DNA of 64,000 nucleotides from Nocardioides szechwanensis (GTDB lineage: Bacteria; Actinomycetota; Actinomycetes; Propionibacteriales; Nocardioidaceae), in NCBI RefSeq assembly GCF_900103935.1, contig NZ_FNIC01000006.1:243073-307072 (forward strand), read 5' to 3'. Position numbers and translations under genes: made by a program. The notes beneath the pieces are model-generated. The model searched no databases, had not been told where the DNA came from, and saw nothing but the letters and a program-made list of their open reading frames with translations. Below are positions 27,713-35,446 of the stretch, piece by piece. Positions within the stretch are counted from its first letter, which is position 1; each line of letters opens with the position of its first letter.

Positions 27713-28933
27713 TCAGTCGGGGCCGACCTCACGGAGGAACGTGACGGCGAAGGTTACGGACGCCTCCACCGGCAGCGCGGTGCGGCTGACGATCGACAGC
27801 TCACCGGTCGTGGGGTCCCAGGCCACCACCCGGAAGCCGTCGACCCGGCGCCCGATCGCCGCCACCCGCAGCAGGACGGTCCCGTCGTCGGCCAGCGCCA
27901 TTGGCCCGAGTCCCCAGTTGCTGTAGTTGCCCTCGAAGTCGAGCACCGGCAGCCGGAACTGCGGGGTCAGCGTCTCGCGGTCCGCGACCACGACGTTGAA
28001 CGGCTGGTTGTCGTACGTCGTGCCGACGACGGTGTCCTCGTCGGCCTGGATCCGCGAGAGGCGCCCGGTCCGGTCCATGCTCACCTTGCGAGGCGTCCCG
28101 CCCGCGTGGTCCGTGAGCACGTTCGGCTGGTCGAAGTCGCCGCTCACCAGCCAGCTGCCCTCGGGGTCGAGCGTCGCCGACAACCCGGCCGGGGCCGTGG
28201 TCTCCTCGGTCTCGCCGGACTCGATCGCGACGACGTACGCCTTCGGGCCGCTGTTGAACAGCAGCGTCTCCTCGTCGAGGAACGACCAGCCGGTGTCGTC
28301 CCACGGCTCGAAACCTGCGGGCGGTGCCAGCGTCGAGCTGTCGCCGGTGGCGAGGTCGTGCACCGTCACGCCGTAGTCGTGCTCCGGCGTGCGGTTGTCG
28401 AAGTAGTAGTAGACGGCGAGCCGGGTGCCGTCCGGGCTGAGCGAGACGAGGGGGTACCGGCCGTCGATCGGCACCGTGCGCCAGCCCCCATCGGTGCCGA
28501 GCACCTGGGCGAGACCGTCCTGCTCGACGGCGAGGACGGCCGCCGCGACCGGGTCGTCTGCCAGGGGCGGCGACGAGGCCGGCGGGTCGATCATGTCGGG
28601 CAGCGCCGGCGCGACCCGGTCCGGGGCCGCGGGCAGGTCGTCGACGTCGCGCGGGTCCCAGCGCGGCCACACCTTCGCGGTCGGCTCCGGGGGGCTGGTC
28701 ACGGACGGCGAGGGCGTCTGGCTCGGCGCGGCCGGCGGCAGCCCACCGGTGCGGTCGGCACCCATCCGGGTGCCGACGACGACCGCCACCACCAGGGCGG
28801 AGGTCACCACGGCGGCGGCCGCGCCGCGTCGCCGGGCGCGCCGGCGTCGGGCGGTCAGGAGGGCCGCCTGCTCCAGCCGGGGGCTCTCGATCCCGTCGGT
28901 GGCCTGGGCCAGCAGGTCGTGGAGCTCACTCAT
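27713..28933 (-). CDS. single-span membrane protein of anti-sigma-like layout (module 2)
   Basis: 406 residues. The N-terminal cytosolic part (SELHDLLAQATDGIESPRLE and a basic RRRRARRRG patch) precedes one transmembrane span at about 38-54. A Pro/Ser linker follows, then a propeller-like outer domain (VSLSPDGTRLAVYYYFDNR, TGWSFLDEETLLFNS, LDPEGSWLVSGDFD). The start overlaps the end of the sigma gene by 8 bases. Probably the membrane-bound partner of the 28926-29432 sigma factor. Layout matches module 1 downstream. Confidence 0.75.
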   Translation of the reverse strand: MSELHDLLAQATDGIESPRLEQAALLTARRRRARRRGAAAAVVTSALVVAVVVGTRMGADRTGGLPPAAPSQTPSPSVTSPPEPTAKVWPRWDPRDVDDLPAAPDRVAPALPDMIDPPASSPPLADDPVAAAVLAVEQDGLAQVLGTDGGWRTVPIDGRYPLVSLSPDGTRLAVYYYFDNRTPEHDYGVTVHDLATGDSSTLAPPAGFEPWDDTGWSFLDEETLLFNSGPKAYVVAIESGETEETTAPAGLSATLDPEGSWLVSGDFDQPNVLTDHAGGTPRKVSMDRTGRLSRIQADEDTVVGTTYDNQPFNVVVADRETLTPQFRLPVLDFEGNYSNWGLGPMALADDGTVLLRVAAIGRRVDGFRVVAWDPTTGELSIVSRTALPVEASVTFAVTFLREVGPD

Positions 28934-29432
28934 GGGGTCCTCCGATCAGGTCGAGCAGCTCGGGCGCACCCGTACGCAGCCGGGCGAGGGCGGCGGCGTT
29001 CTGGCTCTTGACGGTGCCGACGCTGACTCCGAGCACCTCGGCCGTGTCGCGCTCGGAGAGGTCGTCGAAGTGCCGCAGCACGAGCACCGCCCGCTGCGAC
29101 GGCGTCAGGCGCATCAGGGCACGCCGTACGACGAGCGCGGTGACGGGGTCGCTGCTGACGCCGTCGGGAACCGACTCGTCGGACTCGGTGCCGGAGTGGC
29201 CGGTCGTCTCGCGACGCCGGCGCCACCAGCTCACATTGTCGTTGACGACGACCTTGCGGGCGTACGCCGTGGGGTTGCCGGCGCGCAGCCGCGGCCAGCG
29301 CAGCGCGACCTTGACCAGTGCCTCCTGGACCAGGTCCTGGGCGCGGTGCAGGTCACCGGTCAGCAGGTAGGCCGAGCGCAGCAACGAACGCTGGCACCCG
29401 GCCGCCCACTCGGTGAACTCCCGATCGTCCAC
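28926..29432 (-). CDS. SigE-family ECF RNA polymerase sigma factor
   Basis: 168 residues from GTG 29432, 7 bases after GGGAGG; the longer frame is not in-family. Region 2: FTEWAAGCQRSLLRSAYLLT, LHRAQDLVQEALVKVALRWP. Linker with ARKVVVNDNVSWWRRRR. Region 4: LTPSQRAVLVLRHFDDLSE, VLGVSVGTVKSQNAAALARL. It recruits RNA polymerase to stress promoters and is presumably held by the overlapping membrane protein gene product. An intact paralogue of the broken sigma gene downstream. Confidence 0.92.
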   Translation of the reverse strand: MDDREFTEWAAGCQRSLLRSAYLLTGDLHRAQDLVQEALVKVALRWPRLRAGNPTAYARKVVVNDNVSWWRRRRETTGHSGTESDESVPDGVSSDPVTALVVRRALMRLTPSQRAVLVLRHFDDLSERDTAEVLGVSVGTVKSQNAAALARLRTGAPELLDLIGGPHE

Positions 29433-29529
29433 GCGCCGTCCTCCCAGAAAGAGTCTTGTCACCCTATGAACGTCGGGGGCAGCCGCCCAGGTTGGGGCGA
29501 CTTCTCGGCCCCCGCCACGCCACGCTTCG

Positions 29530-29535
29530 TAGGGT
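29530..29535 (+). promoter_or_regulatory. -10 box, leaderless promoter of the acetyltransferase gene
   Basis: TAGGGT followed by 6 bases and ATG 29542. Confidence 0.55.
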
Positions 29536-29541
29536 GAGGAC

Positions 29542-30126
29542 ATGGCTGACGACCCCTACGCACCCGACGGCCGCTCCATGCGCGAGCGGATGGTGGCCGG
29601 CGACCAGTACCTCGCCGACGACCCGGAGCTCGACGAGGAGTCCCACGTCGCCCAGGACCTGATGACGGCCTACAACGCGACCAGGTCGCGACAGAAGCCG
29701 CTGCGGCGCGCGCTGCTGGAGCAGCTGCTCGGCTCGGTCGGTGAGGGCACGGAGATTCGGCCACCCCTCTACGTCGACTACGGGTCCCACGTCACGATCG
29801 GGGCGCGTTGCTTCGCCAACTACGGCCTGATGGCGCTCGACGTGGCCGAGATCAGCATCGGCGACGACGTCCAGATCGGCCCGAACGTGCAGCTGCTGAC
29901 GCCCACGCACCCGGTCGAGCCCGGGCCGCGCCGCGACAAGTGGGAGTCGGCCAAACCGATCACCATCGGCGACAACGTCTGGCTGGGGGGCGGCACCGTG
30001 GTGTGCCCCGGCGTCACGATCGGCGCGAACACCGTGGTTGGTGCCGGCTCCGTGGTGGTCAAGGACCTCCCCGCCGACGTCGTGGCCGTGGGCAACCCGG
30101 CCCGGGTGATCAAGCACCTGGCCTGA
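29542..30126 (+). CDS. maltose O-acetyltransferase family (left-handed beta-helix)
   Basis: 194 residues. N-terminal maltose-acetyltransferase helix region (MRERMVAGDQYLADDPELDE), then hexapeptide repeats forming a left-handed beta-helix: YVDYGSHVTIGARCFANYG, ISIGDDVQIGPNVQLLTPTH (catalytic His), ITIGDNVWLGGGTVVCPGV, TIGANTVVGAGSVVVKDLP, ending VAVGNPARVIKHL. It transfers acetyl from acetyl-CoA to a sugar hydroxyl, with loose substrate choice in this family. Single cytosolic gene. Confidence 0.92.
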   Translation: MADDPYAPDGRSMRERMVAGDQYLADDPELDEESHVAQDLMTAYNATRSRQKPLRRALLEQLLGSVGEGTEIRPPLYVDYGSHVTIGARCFANYGLMALDVAEISIGDDVQIGPNVQLLTPTHPVEPGPRRDKWESAKPITIGDNVWLGGGTVVCPGVTIGANTVVGAGSVVVKDLPADVVAVGNPARVIKHLA

Positions 30127-30142
30127 CGGGTACCGGGTCGGC

Positions 30143-30268
30143 ATGACTACGAACCCGACCGAGCCGCTCCCCGACCCCGACGTCGTGCCCAGCCCGGGCC
30201 CCGGTGAGACCCCACCCGACCCGCTCCAGCCGGAGCCGCTGCCGGGCACCGAGCCCGTCCTGCCCTGA
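30143..30268 (+). CDS. proline-rich 41-residue peptide
   Basis: ATG 30143 to TGA 30268: MTTNPTEPLPDPDVVPSPGP and more of the same, about 40 percent proline with Glu/Asp, no hydrophobic span. The Shine-Dalgarno sequence is weak. It ends one base before the direct repeat that precedes the PepSY gene. Similar short Pro/Asp peptides occur in related actinobacteria, but the composition alone is weak evidence. Confidence 0.4.
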   Translation: MTTNPTEPLPDPDVVPSPGPGETPPDPLQPEPLPGTEPVLP

Positions 30269-30286
30269 CTTCAGGATCGCTTCAGG
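30269..30286 (+). promoter_or_regulatory. CTTCAG-N5-CTTCAG direct repeat, candidate response-regulator box
   Basis: CTTCAGG at 30269-30275 and 30280-30286, an 11-bp period, the geometry bound by OmpR-family dimers (compare the PmrA box CTTAAG-N5-CTTAAG). It lies 23 bases before the PepSY gene and 400 bases before the response regulator gene that probably uses it. Confidence 0.5.
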
Positions 30287-30308
30287 TAGGCGATGAGAAC
30301 GTAGGACC

Positions 30309-30653
30309 ATGAAGCTCACCAAGAGGACCACCATCGTCGCCGGACTGCTCGCCGTCGGGGTCGTGGCGGGCGCAGGGACCGCGGTCGCGACCCAGATCGT
30401 CGACGACGAGGCCGGCAGCACCGACTTCACCGAGCAGCAGGCCGCTGACGCGACCGACGCCGCGCTGGAGGCGACCGGAGGCGGCACGGCCAACTCCGTC
30501 GAGCGCGACTCCGAGAACGGCGCGACCTGGGAGGTCGAGGTGACGAAGACCGACGGGACGACGGTCGACGTACGCCTCGACGAGTCCTACGAGGTCGTGG
30601 TGATCGAGGGTGACTCCGAGGAGCCCGACTCCGACGGGGACGGCGACGACTGA
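30309..30653 (+). CDS. secreted PepSY-domain protein
   Basis: 114 residues with an N-terminal signal/anchor (TTIVAGLLAVGVVAGAGTAVA). The PepSY domain has the typical pattern FTEQQAADATDAALEATGGG, SVERDSENGATWEVEVTKTDG, VRLDESYEVVVIEGD, and an Asp-rich tail. PepSY proteins sit outside the membrane next to two-component systems and are thought to be targets or modulators. It precedes a response regulator/kinase pair by 36 bases; AGGA lies just before ATG. Confidence 0.85.
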   Translation: MKLTKRTTIVAGLLAVGVVAGAGTAVATQIVDDEAGSTDFTEQQAADATDAALEATGGGTANSVERDSENGATWEVEVTKTDGTTVDVRLDESYEVVVIEGDSEEPDSDGDGDD

Positions 30654-30689
30654 CCGAGCGTCGGGAGCGGGTCGTGGGAGCCTGACCAC

Positions 30690-31367
30690 GTGCGCATCCT
30701 GATGGTGGAGGACGACGAGCACGTGGCCGCTGCCGTGAAGCGCGGGCTCGAGGCGGAGGGGTACGCCGTGGACGTGGCCCTCGACGGCACCGACGGCCAC
30801 TGGATGGCCACCGAGAACGCCTACGACCTGATCGTCCTCGACTCGATGCTCCCGGGGATGGGCGGCGAGGATCTCTGCCGTGCCCTCCGCCGCGCTCGGG
30901 ACTGGACCCCGATCCTCATGCTCACGGCCCGCGTGGGCAGCGCTCCCGAGGTCACCGCGCTCGACGCGGGTGCCGACGACTTCCTCGCCAAGCCGTTCTC
31001 CTACCAGGTGCTGCTGGCGCGGATCCGCGCGTTGCTGCGCCGGGGGCGCCAGGAGCGTCCCGTCGTGCTCGAGTCTGGAGACCTCCGTCTCGACCCGGCC
31101 TCGCACGAGGTCTGGCGCGGCGGCGTGCCGATCGACCTGACCCCGCGGCAGTTCGCGCTGCTGGAGTGCCTGATGCGCTCGCCCGGGGTCGCGCTGTCCA
31201 AGGTCCGGCTCAAGGAACAGCTCTGGGACTTCGCCTACGACGGCGACCTCAACGTGATCGAGGTCCACATCCGAGCGCTCCGCAAACGGATCGACGAGCC
31301 GTTCGGCCGCGCGTCGATCGTGACGGTGCGCGGTGTGGGCTACCGCCTCGACCCCGTGGGCGGCTGA
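30690..31367 (+). CDS. OmpR-family response regulator
   Basis: 225 residues from GTG 30690. Receiver: D8/D9, phospho-acceptor D51 (IVLDSMLPG), conserved Lys in FLAKPF near 101. Winged helix: DLTPRQFALLECLM, NVIEVHIRALRKRID, VTVRGVGYRLDP. The gene is one base from the kinase start (TGAGGTG), so the pair is coupled. Likely target: the CTTCAG repeat upstream of the PepSY gene. Confidence 0.94.
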   Translation: MRILMVEDDEHVAAAVKRGLEAEGYAVDVALDGTDGHWMATENAYDLIVLDSMLPGMGGEDLCRALRRARDWTPILMLTARVGSAPEVTALDAGADDFLAKPFSYQVLLARIRALLRRGRQERPVVLESGDLRLDPASHEVWRGGVPIDLTPRQFALLECLMRSPGVALSKVRLKEQLWDFAYDGDLNVIEVHIRALRKRIDEPFGRASIVTVRGVGYRLDPVGG

Positions 31368-31368
31368 G

Positions 31369-32703
31369 GTGAAGACTGTCCGGGCAAGGATCACCGCCCT
31401 GGCGTTGGTCGTCTCGTCACTGGTGCTGGTCCTCGCTGGTGCCGCGCTGCTGCACGTCCTGGCCTCAGAGCTCACCAGCCAGGGCGACTCCGCCGCCCGG
31501 GCGCGCGTCGCGGAGCTGGTCGAGGCTGCCGCAGACGGCTCCCTCGAGCAACAGGTGCCTCCGGTCACGGACGACGGTTTCGTGCAGGTGCTGAACGGCG
31601 ACGGAACGGTCCTCGCCTCCTCGCCGAACCTGCCCGACGAGCCGGTCGACGCACCCGCGACCGCCGCCGAGAACGTCCACGTACTCGATCTCACCGCGCC
31701 CGACGACGCGGAGACGGAGCGCTACCGGACGTGGCGGACCGCCGTGGAGACCGACGGTGGCACGGTCACGGTCCTGGTCGGGACGAGCCTCGAGTCCGCC
31801 GACGAGGCCACCCGCAGCCTGCGCACGGCACTCGTCATCGGGATCCCGGTCATGCTCGCCCTGCTGGGCCTCGGCACCTGGTACGTCGTCGGCCGCGCCT
31901 TGAGCCGCGTCGACCGGGTTCGCGCCGAGGTCGAGCGGATCCCTGAGGACGACCTGTCCCGCCGGCTCGAGCCCGGCTCCCCCGACGAGGTCGGCCGCCT
32001 GGTCGAGACCATGAACCGGCTGCTCGCGCGCGTCGACGACTTCCAGCACCGACAGCGCGACTTCGTCGCCGATGCCTCGCACGAGCTGCAGAGCCCGATC
32101 ACGGCGTTCCGCGCGCAGCTCGAGGTGGCCCAGGCGCACCCGGACTCGGCGGACTGGGCGGCGCTGACCACCGACCTGTTGGAGGACACCGTCCGGATGG
32201 AGGAGCTGGTGCACGACCTGCTGCTGCTCGCGGTGGGCGAGACCCCGCGACCCGAGTCCGACGAGACCGTCGACGTCTCCGGTCTGGTCGACGAGGAGGT
32301 CGCGCGCCTCGTCATCCGCCCGGGTGTGCGCGTCGGCTGCGAGACGGGCTTCCCCGCCCAGGTGCGCGGCGACCGCGGGCAGCTCGCGCGAGTGGTCGCC
32401 AACCTGCTGGAGAACGCCGTGACCCACGCCGCCTCCCAGGTCACGGTGACCGTGACCGAGCAGGGCGACTCGGTCCTGGTCCGGGTCGTCGACGACGGCC
32501 CCGGTGTCCCGCCCGACCAGGCCGACCGGATCTTCGAGCGGTTCTATCGCGGGGACGCCGCTCGTTCTCGCGCCGACACGGGAACCGGGCTCGGCCTGGC
32601 GATCGCCCGCGCCCTGACCCGGCGGCACGGTGGCGACGTCGTGCTGGTGGCCGGGTCAAGCGGCGCCACCTTCGAGGTCCGCCTGCCTAGGCTTGGTGCA
32701 TGA
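31369..32703 (+). CDS. sensor histidine kinase
   Basis: 444 residues from GTG 31369. TM1 at about 5-27, an outer sensor domain to about 140, TM2 at about 148-170 (LVIGIPVMLALLGLGTWYVV), then HAMP (LSRVDRVRAEVERI). The phospho-acceptor is H238 in ADASHELQSPI, a variant of the usual HELRTPL. N box NLLENAVTH, G1 VVDDGPGVP, F box IFERFYRG, G2 GTGLGLAIA. Classical HPK of the type found with PepSY proteins. Its ATGA stop overlaps the NUDIX gene start. Confidence 0.93.
   Translation: MKTVRARITALALVVSSLVLVLAGAALLHVLASELTSQGDSAARARVAELVEAAADGSLEQQVPPVTDDGFVQVLNGDGTVLASSPNLPDEPVDAPATAAENVHVLDLTAPDDAETERYRTWRTAVETDGGTVTVLVGTSLESADEATRSLRTALVIGIPVMLALLGLGTWYVVGRALSRVDRVRAEVERIPEDDLSRRLEPGSPDEVGRLVETMNRLLARVDDFQHRQRDFVADASHELQSPITAFRAQLEVAQAHPDSADWAALTTDLLEDTVRMEELVHDLLLLAVGETPRPESDETVDVSGLVDEEVARLVIRPGVRVGCETGFPAQVRGDRGQLARVVANLLENAVTHAASQVTVTVTEQGDSVLVRVVDDGPGVPPDQADRIFERFYRGDAARSRADTGTGLGLAIARALTRRHGGDVVLVAGSSGATFEVRLPRLGA
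32688..32693 (+). promoter_or_regulatory. -10 box, leaderless promoter of the NUDIX gene
   Basis: TAGGCT, 6 bases, then ATG 32700. It lies inside the end of the kinase gene, so the NUDIX gene may be transcribed separately despite overlapping it. Confidence 0.55.
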
Positions 32704-33143
32704 GCTGGGCGACCTGTACCAACGGCCACGCCCACTGGGGCCGTCGCGGCGCCGCCGGACTGCTGCTCGCCGAGCGCGGGCGGGTGCTGCTCCAGCTGCG
32801 CGCCCGCTGGGCCCACCAGGGCGGCACCTGGTCGATCCCGGGCGGTGCCCGCGAGCGTGGCGAGAGCTGGGTCGACGCCGCCCTGCGCGAGGCCCGCGAG
32901 GAGCTCGGGCTGTCGCGTCACGACGTCGACGTACGCGGGTCCTCGCGCGCCACCTGCGGTGGCTGGACCTACGAGACCGTCCTCGGGGTCCCCACGGGCG
33001 TCCTCAGCCTGGCCGACCTCGCGGAGAGCGACGGGCACGCCTGGGTGCCTGCCCACGAGGTGGCCGACCTGCCGCTCCACCCGTCGTTCCGGCTCGCCTG
33101 GTCCGCGCCTGACTCGCCGCTGGTGGCGTTCGTCGGCGCCTAG
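32700..33143 (+). CDS. NUDIX hydrolase
   Basis: 147 residues. The Nudix box GARERGESWVDAALREAREE (followed by LGL) fits GX5EX7REUXEEXGU. N-terminal CTNGHAHWGRRGAAGLLLAE. It hydrolyses a nucleoside diphosphate linked to X; substrate unpredictable. It overlaps the kinase stop by 4 bases but seems to have its own promoter, so it may be only loosely connected to the two-component system. Confidence 0.9.
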   Translation: MSWATCTNGHAHWGRRGAAGLLLAERGRVLLQLRARWAHQGGTWSIPGGARERGESWVDAALREAREELGLSRHDVDVRGSSRATCGGWTYETVLGVPTGVLSLADLAESDGHAWVPAHEVADLPLHPSFRLAWSAPDSPLVAFVGA

Positions 33144-33156
33144 CTAGAGCCCGCCA

Positions 33157-34605
33157 CTAGACGAGGCGCAGCTCGACCTTGCGGGTGGCGACGTCGGCCT
33201 TCTCCAGGCGCACTCGTACGTCGGTACCGAGCGGCAGTGCCTGGTCGCCGACGACCCGGGCCTCGACGCCGAGCTCCTTGAGCACGACCACGCCCTGGCT
33301 GGGGTTCTTCTCGTCGGTGCTGACGACCACCCCGTCGAGCTCCTCGCCGACCCGGGCCGCCAGCAGCCCGGCCTCGACCAGGTCGAGCACCGCCCGCTCG
33401 TAGCCCTTGGCCCGCTGCCCCGACTGCTGCATGGTCTTGGGCAGCGTCGGCAGTGCCTCGAGCACCCACGCCGGGACCGGCTCCCCGGCACACAGCGCCA
33501 CGCACACCTCGGCGGCGTAGCGGTCGGCCAGCCGCCGCAGCGGCGCGGTGACGTGGGCGTACTCGGAGGCCAGGGCGGAGTGCAGCGGCTCGGCGGGCAC
33601 CTCGCCGTCGAACGCGACGTAGCCGCTGCCGCGCAGCAGCCGGGCGCTCGCCACGACCATCGCGGCGTGCTCGGGCTTGGCGGGGTCCAGCGCGCGGATG
33701 AAGTCGGGGTAGAGGATCTCGGCCGGCCAATCGATGCCGAGGGCGCGCGCGGTGCGGTGCAGGCGCTGCACGTCGCGCGGGTCCGGCGGCGGCAGGGTGC
33801 GGAGCAGCCCGACCCGGCCGTAGACCATGAGGGAGGCCGCGCCGAAGCCGGTGAGCAGCGAGATCTGCGCGTTCCACAGCTCGACGGGGAGCATGGAGCG
33901 GAACTCCAGTGTCCAGCGGTCGCCGTGGATGTCGATCTCCTGCTCGGGCAGCGGCAGCGAGACCCCGCCGCGGACGGCGTCACGGGCGACCCGCAGCTCG
34001 CCGATCTCCTGGAGCAGCTGGAGCACCTCGCTCGCCGTACCGTCGTCGACGGAGCGCTGGGCGCTCTCGTAGGAGAGCTTGGCGGTCGAGCGGACGCGGG
34101 CACGTTCGACGTGGACGTCGGTGCCCTCACCGGTCTCGTCGACCTGGATCGTCCAGAGCAGGGCCGGCCGCACCTCGCCGGCCAGGAGCGAACCGGCGTC
34201 CTCGGAGATCACCTTGGGGTGCAGCGGCACCTTCGAGTCGGCGCCGTAGAGGGTCTCGCCCCGCCGGTGCGACTCGAGGTCGATCGGGTCGCCCGCCGTG
34301 ACGAACGCGGCCAGGTCGGCGATCGCGTAGTGGACGACGTAGCCGTCGCCGGCGCGTTCGATGTGCAGCGCCTGGTCGAGGTCCATCGCCGTCTCGGGGT
34401 CGATCGTGACGAACGGGATGTCGGTGCGGTCGAGGTCCGGCAGGCGGGGCGCCGCCGCTGCGGCCGCCGCCGCAGCCTCGACCTCGGGCGGGAACTCGGG
34501 GGTCACGTCCAGCTCCGCCTGGATCCGCGAGATCCCCTCGCGGAGCACGGCCACGACGGCGTCGTCGTCGGCGGTCTTGATGTGGACGACACGGCTGCTC
34601 GGCAT
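33157..34605 (-). CDS. RNB-domain ribonuclease
   Basis: 482 residues from ATG 34605. RNase II-type catalytic domain: FVTIDPETAMDLDQALHI holds the metal aspartates; the fourth position is Gln instead of the Asp of E. coli RNase II, as I recall being usual in this actinobacterial group. Then HYAIADLAAFVTAGDPID, SLLAGEVRPALLWTIQVDE, YAHVTAPLRRLADRY. Shorter than RNase II (about 640): no clear cold-shock domains in front and only a small S1-like end. An alanine run lies near 85. TAGGGT is 7 bases before ATG, so probably leaderless. Confidence 0.9.
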   Translation of the reverse strand: MPSSRVVHIKTADDDAVVAVLREGISRIQAELDVTPEFPPEVEAAAAAAAAAPRLPDLDRTDIPFVTIDPETAMDLDQALHIERAGDGYVVHYAIADLAAFVTAGDPIDLESHRRGETLYGADSKVPLHPKVISEDAGSLLAGEVRPALLWTIQVDETGEGTDVHVERARVRSTAKLSYESAQRSVDDGTASEVLQLLQEIGELRVARDAVRGGVSLPLPEQEIDIHGDRWTLEFRSMLPVELWNAQISLLTGFGAASLMVYGRVGLLRTLPPPDPRDVQRLHRTARALGIDWPAEILYPDFIRALDPAKPEHAAMVVASARLLRGSGYVAFDGEVPAEPLHSALASEYAHVTAPLRRLADRYAAEVCVALCAGEPVPAWVLEALPTLPKTMQQSGQRAKGYERAVLDLVEAGLLAARVGEELDGVVVSTDEKNPSQGVVVLKELGVEARVVGDQALPLGTDVRVRLEKADVATRKVELRLV

Positions 34606-34612
34606 GTCAGGA

Positions 34613-34618
34613 ACCCTA
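34613..34618 (-). promoter_or_regulatory. -10 box of the RNB ribonuclease gene
   Basis: TAGGGT on the minus strand, 7 bases before ATG 34605. Confidence 0.45.
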
Positions 34619-34643
34619 ACGACCCGTCCTGATGCGGCAGCCC

Positions 34644-34649
34644 TAGGCT
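34644..34649 (+). promoter_or_regulatory. -10 box, leaderless promoter of yaaA
   Basis: TAGGCT, 6 bases, GTG 34656. It is back to back with the RNB promoter. Confidence 0.55.
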
Positions 34650-34655
34650 CGGCGG

Positions 34656-35444
34656 GTGCTGATCCTGCTGCCGCCCAGCGAGGGCAAGACCGCTCCGCGC
34701 CGTGGCAAGCCACTCGACCTCGCCACCCTCACCAGCCCGGTCCTGACCCCGGCGCGCGAGCAGGTGATCGCGGCCCTGGTCGAGCTGTGCGAGGGCGACC
34801 CCATGGTCGCCGCCAAGACGCTGGGAGTGCCCAAGACCCAGCTCGACCTCGTGCAGCTCAACGCCGCCCTGCGTGAGGCGCCCACAGCGCGCGCCGACCG
34901 CGTCTACAGCGGCGTCCTCTACGAGGCCCTCGACCTCGCCGAGGCGTCGTCGGCCGCTCGACGCCGTGCGACCTCACGGGTCGCGGTCATGAGCAGCGTC
35001 TTCGGGATGGTCCGGCCGACCGACCGGATCCCGGCGTACCGGCTCTCCGGTGACGCGAGGCTGCCAGGGCTCCCGGGTGTCGGCGGGGTGGCGGCGCACT
35101 GGCGCGAGCACCTGGGTCCGGCCGTGAGCGACGCGCTCGGCGGCGGGCTGCTGGTCGACCTCCGGTCGGGCACGTACGCCGCGTTCTGGCGGCCGCCGGC
35201 CGAGCTCGCGCGGCGGGTGGCCACGGTGCGGGTGCTGCACGAGTCCGACGGGAAGCGGCAGGTCGTCAGCCACTTCAACAAGGCCACGAAGGGCCGCATC
35301 GTCCGCGCGCTGCTCGAGGACGGCCGTGACCCGCGCTCCCCCGCCCGCCTCGCCGAGACGATGCGCGACCTCGGCTGGGTCGTCGAGGTCGGCGAGCCGA
35401 CCCCGAAGGGCACCCAGCTCGACGTGGTCGTCAGCGAGATCTAG
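34656..35444 (+). CDS. yaaA: YaaA/DUF328 peroxide-stress protein
   Basis: 262 residues. Family opening LILLPPSEGKTAPRRGKPLD, then VYSGVLYEALDL, SSVFGMVRPTDRIPAYRLSG, VDLRSGTYAAFW, VVSHFNKATKGRIVRALLE. In E. coli YaaA limits iron-driven DNA damage during peroxide stress and binds DNA; a similar role is likely. Convergent with the RNase H/phosphatase gene, two bases from its stop. Confidence 0.93.
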   Translation: MLILLPPSEGKTAPRRGKPLDLATLTSPVLTPAREQVIAALVELCEGDPMVAAKTLGVPKTQLDLVQLNAALREAPTARADRVYSGVLYEALDLAEASSAARRRATSRVAVMSSVFGMVRPTDRIPAYRLSGDARLPGLPGVGGVAAHWREHLGPAVSDALGGGLLVDLRSGTYAAFWRPPAELARRVATVRVLHESDGKRQVVSHFNKATKGRIVRALLEDGRDPRSPARLAETMRDLGWVVEVGEPTPKGTQLDVVVSEI

Positions 35445-35446
35445 CG

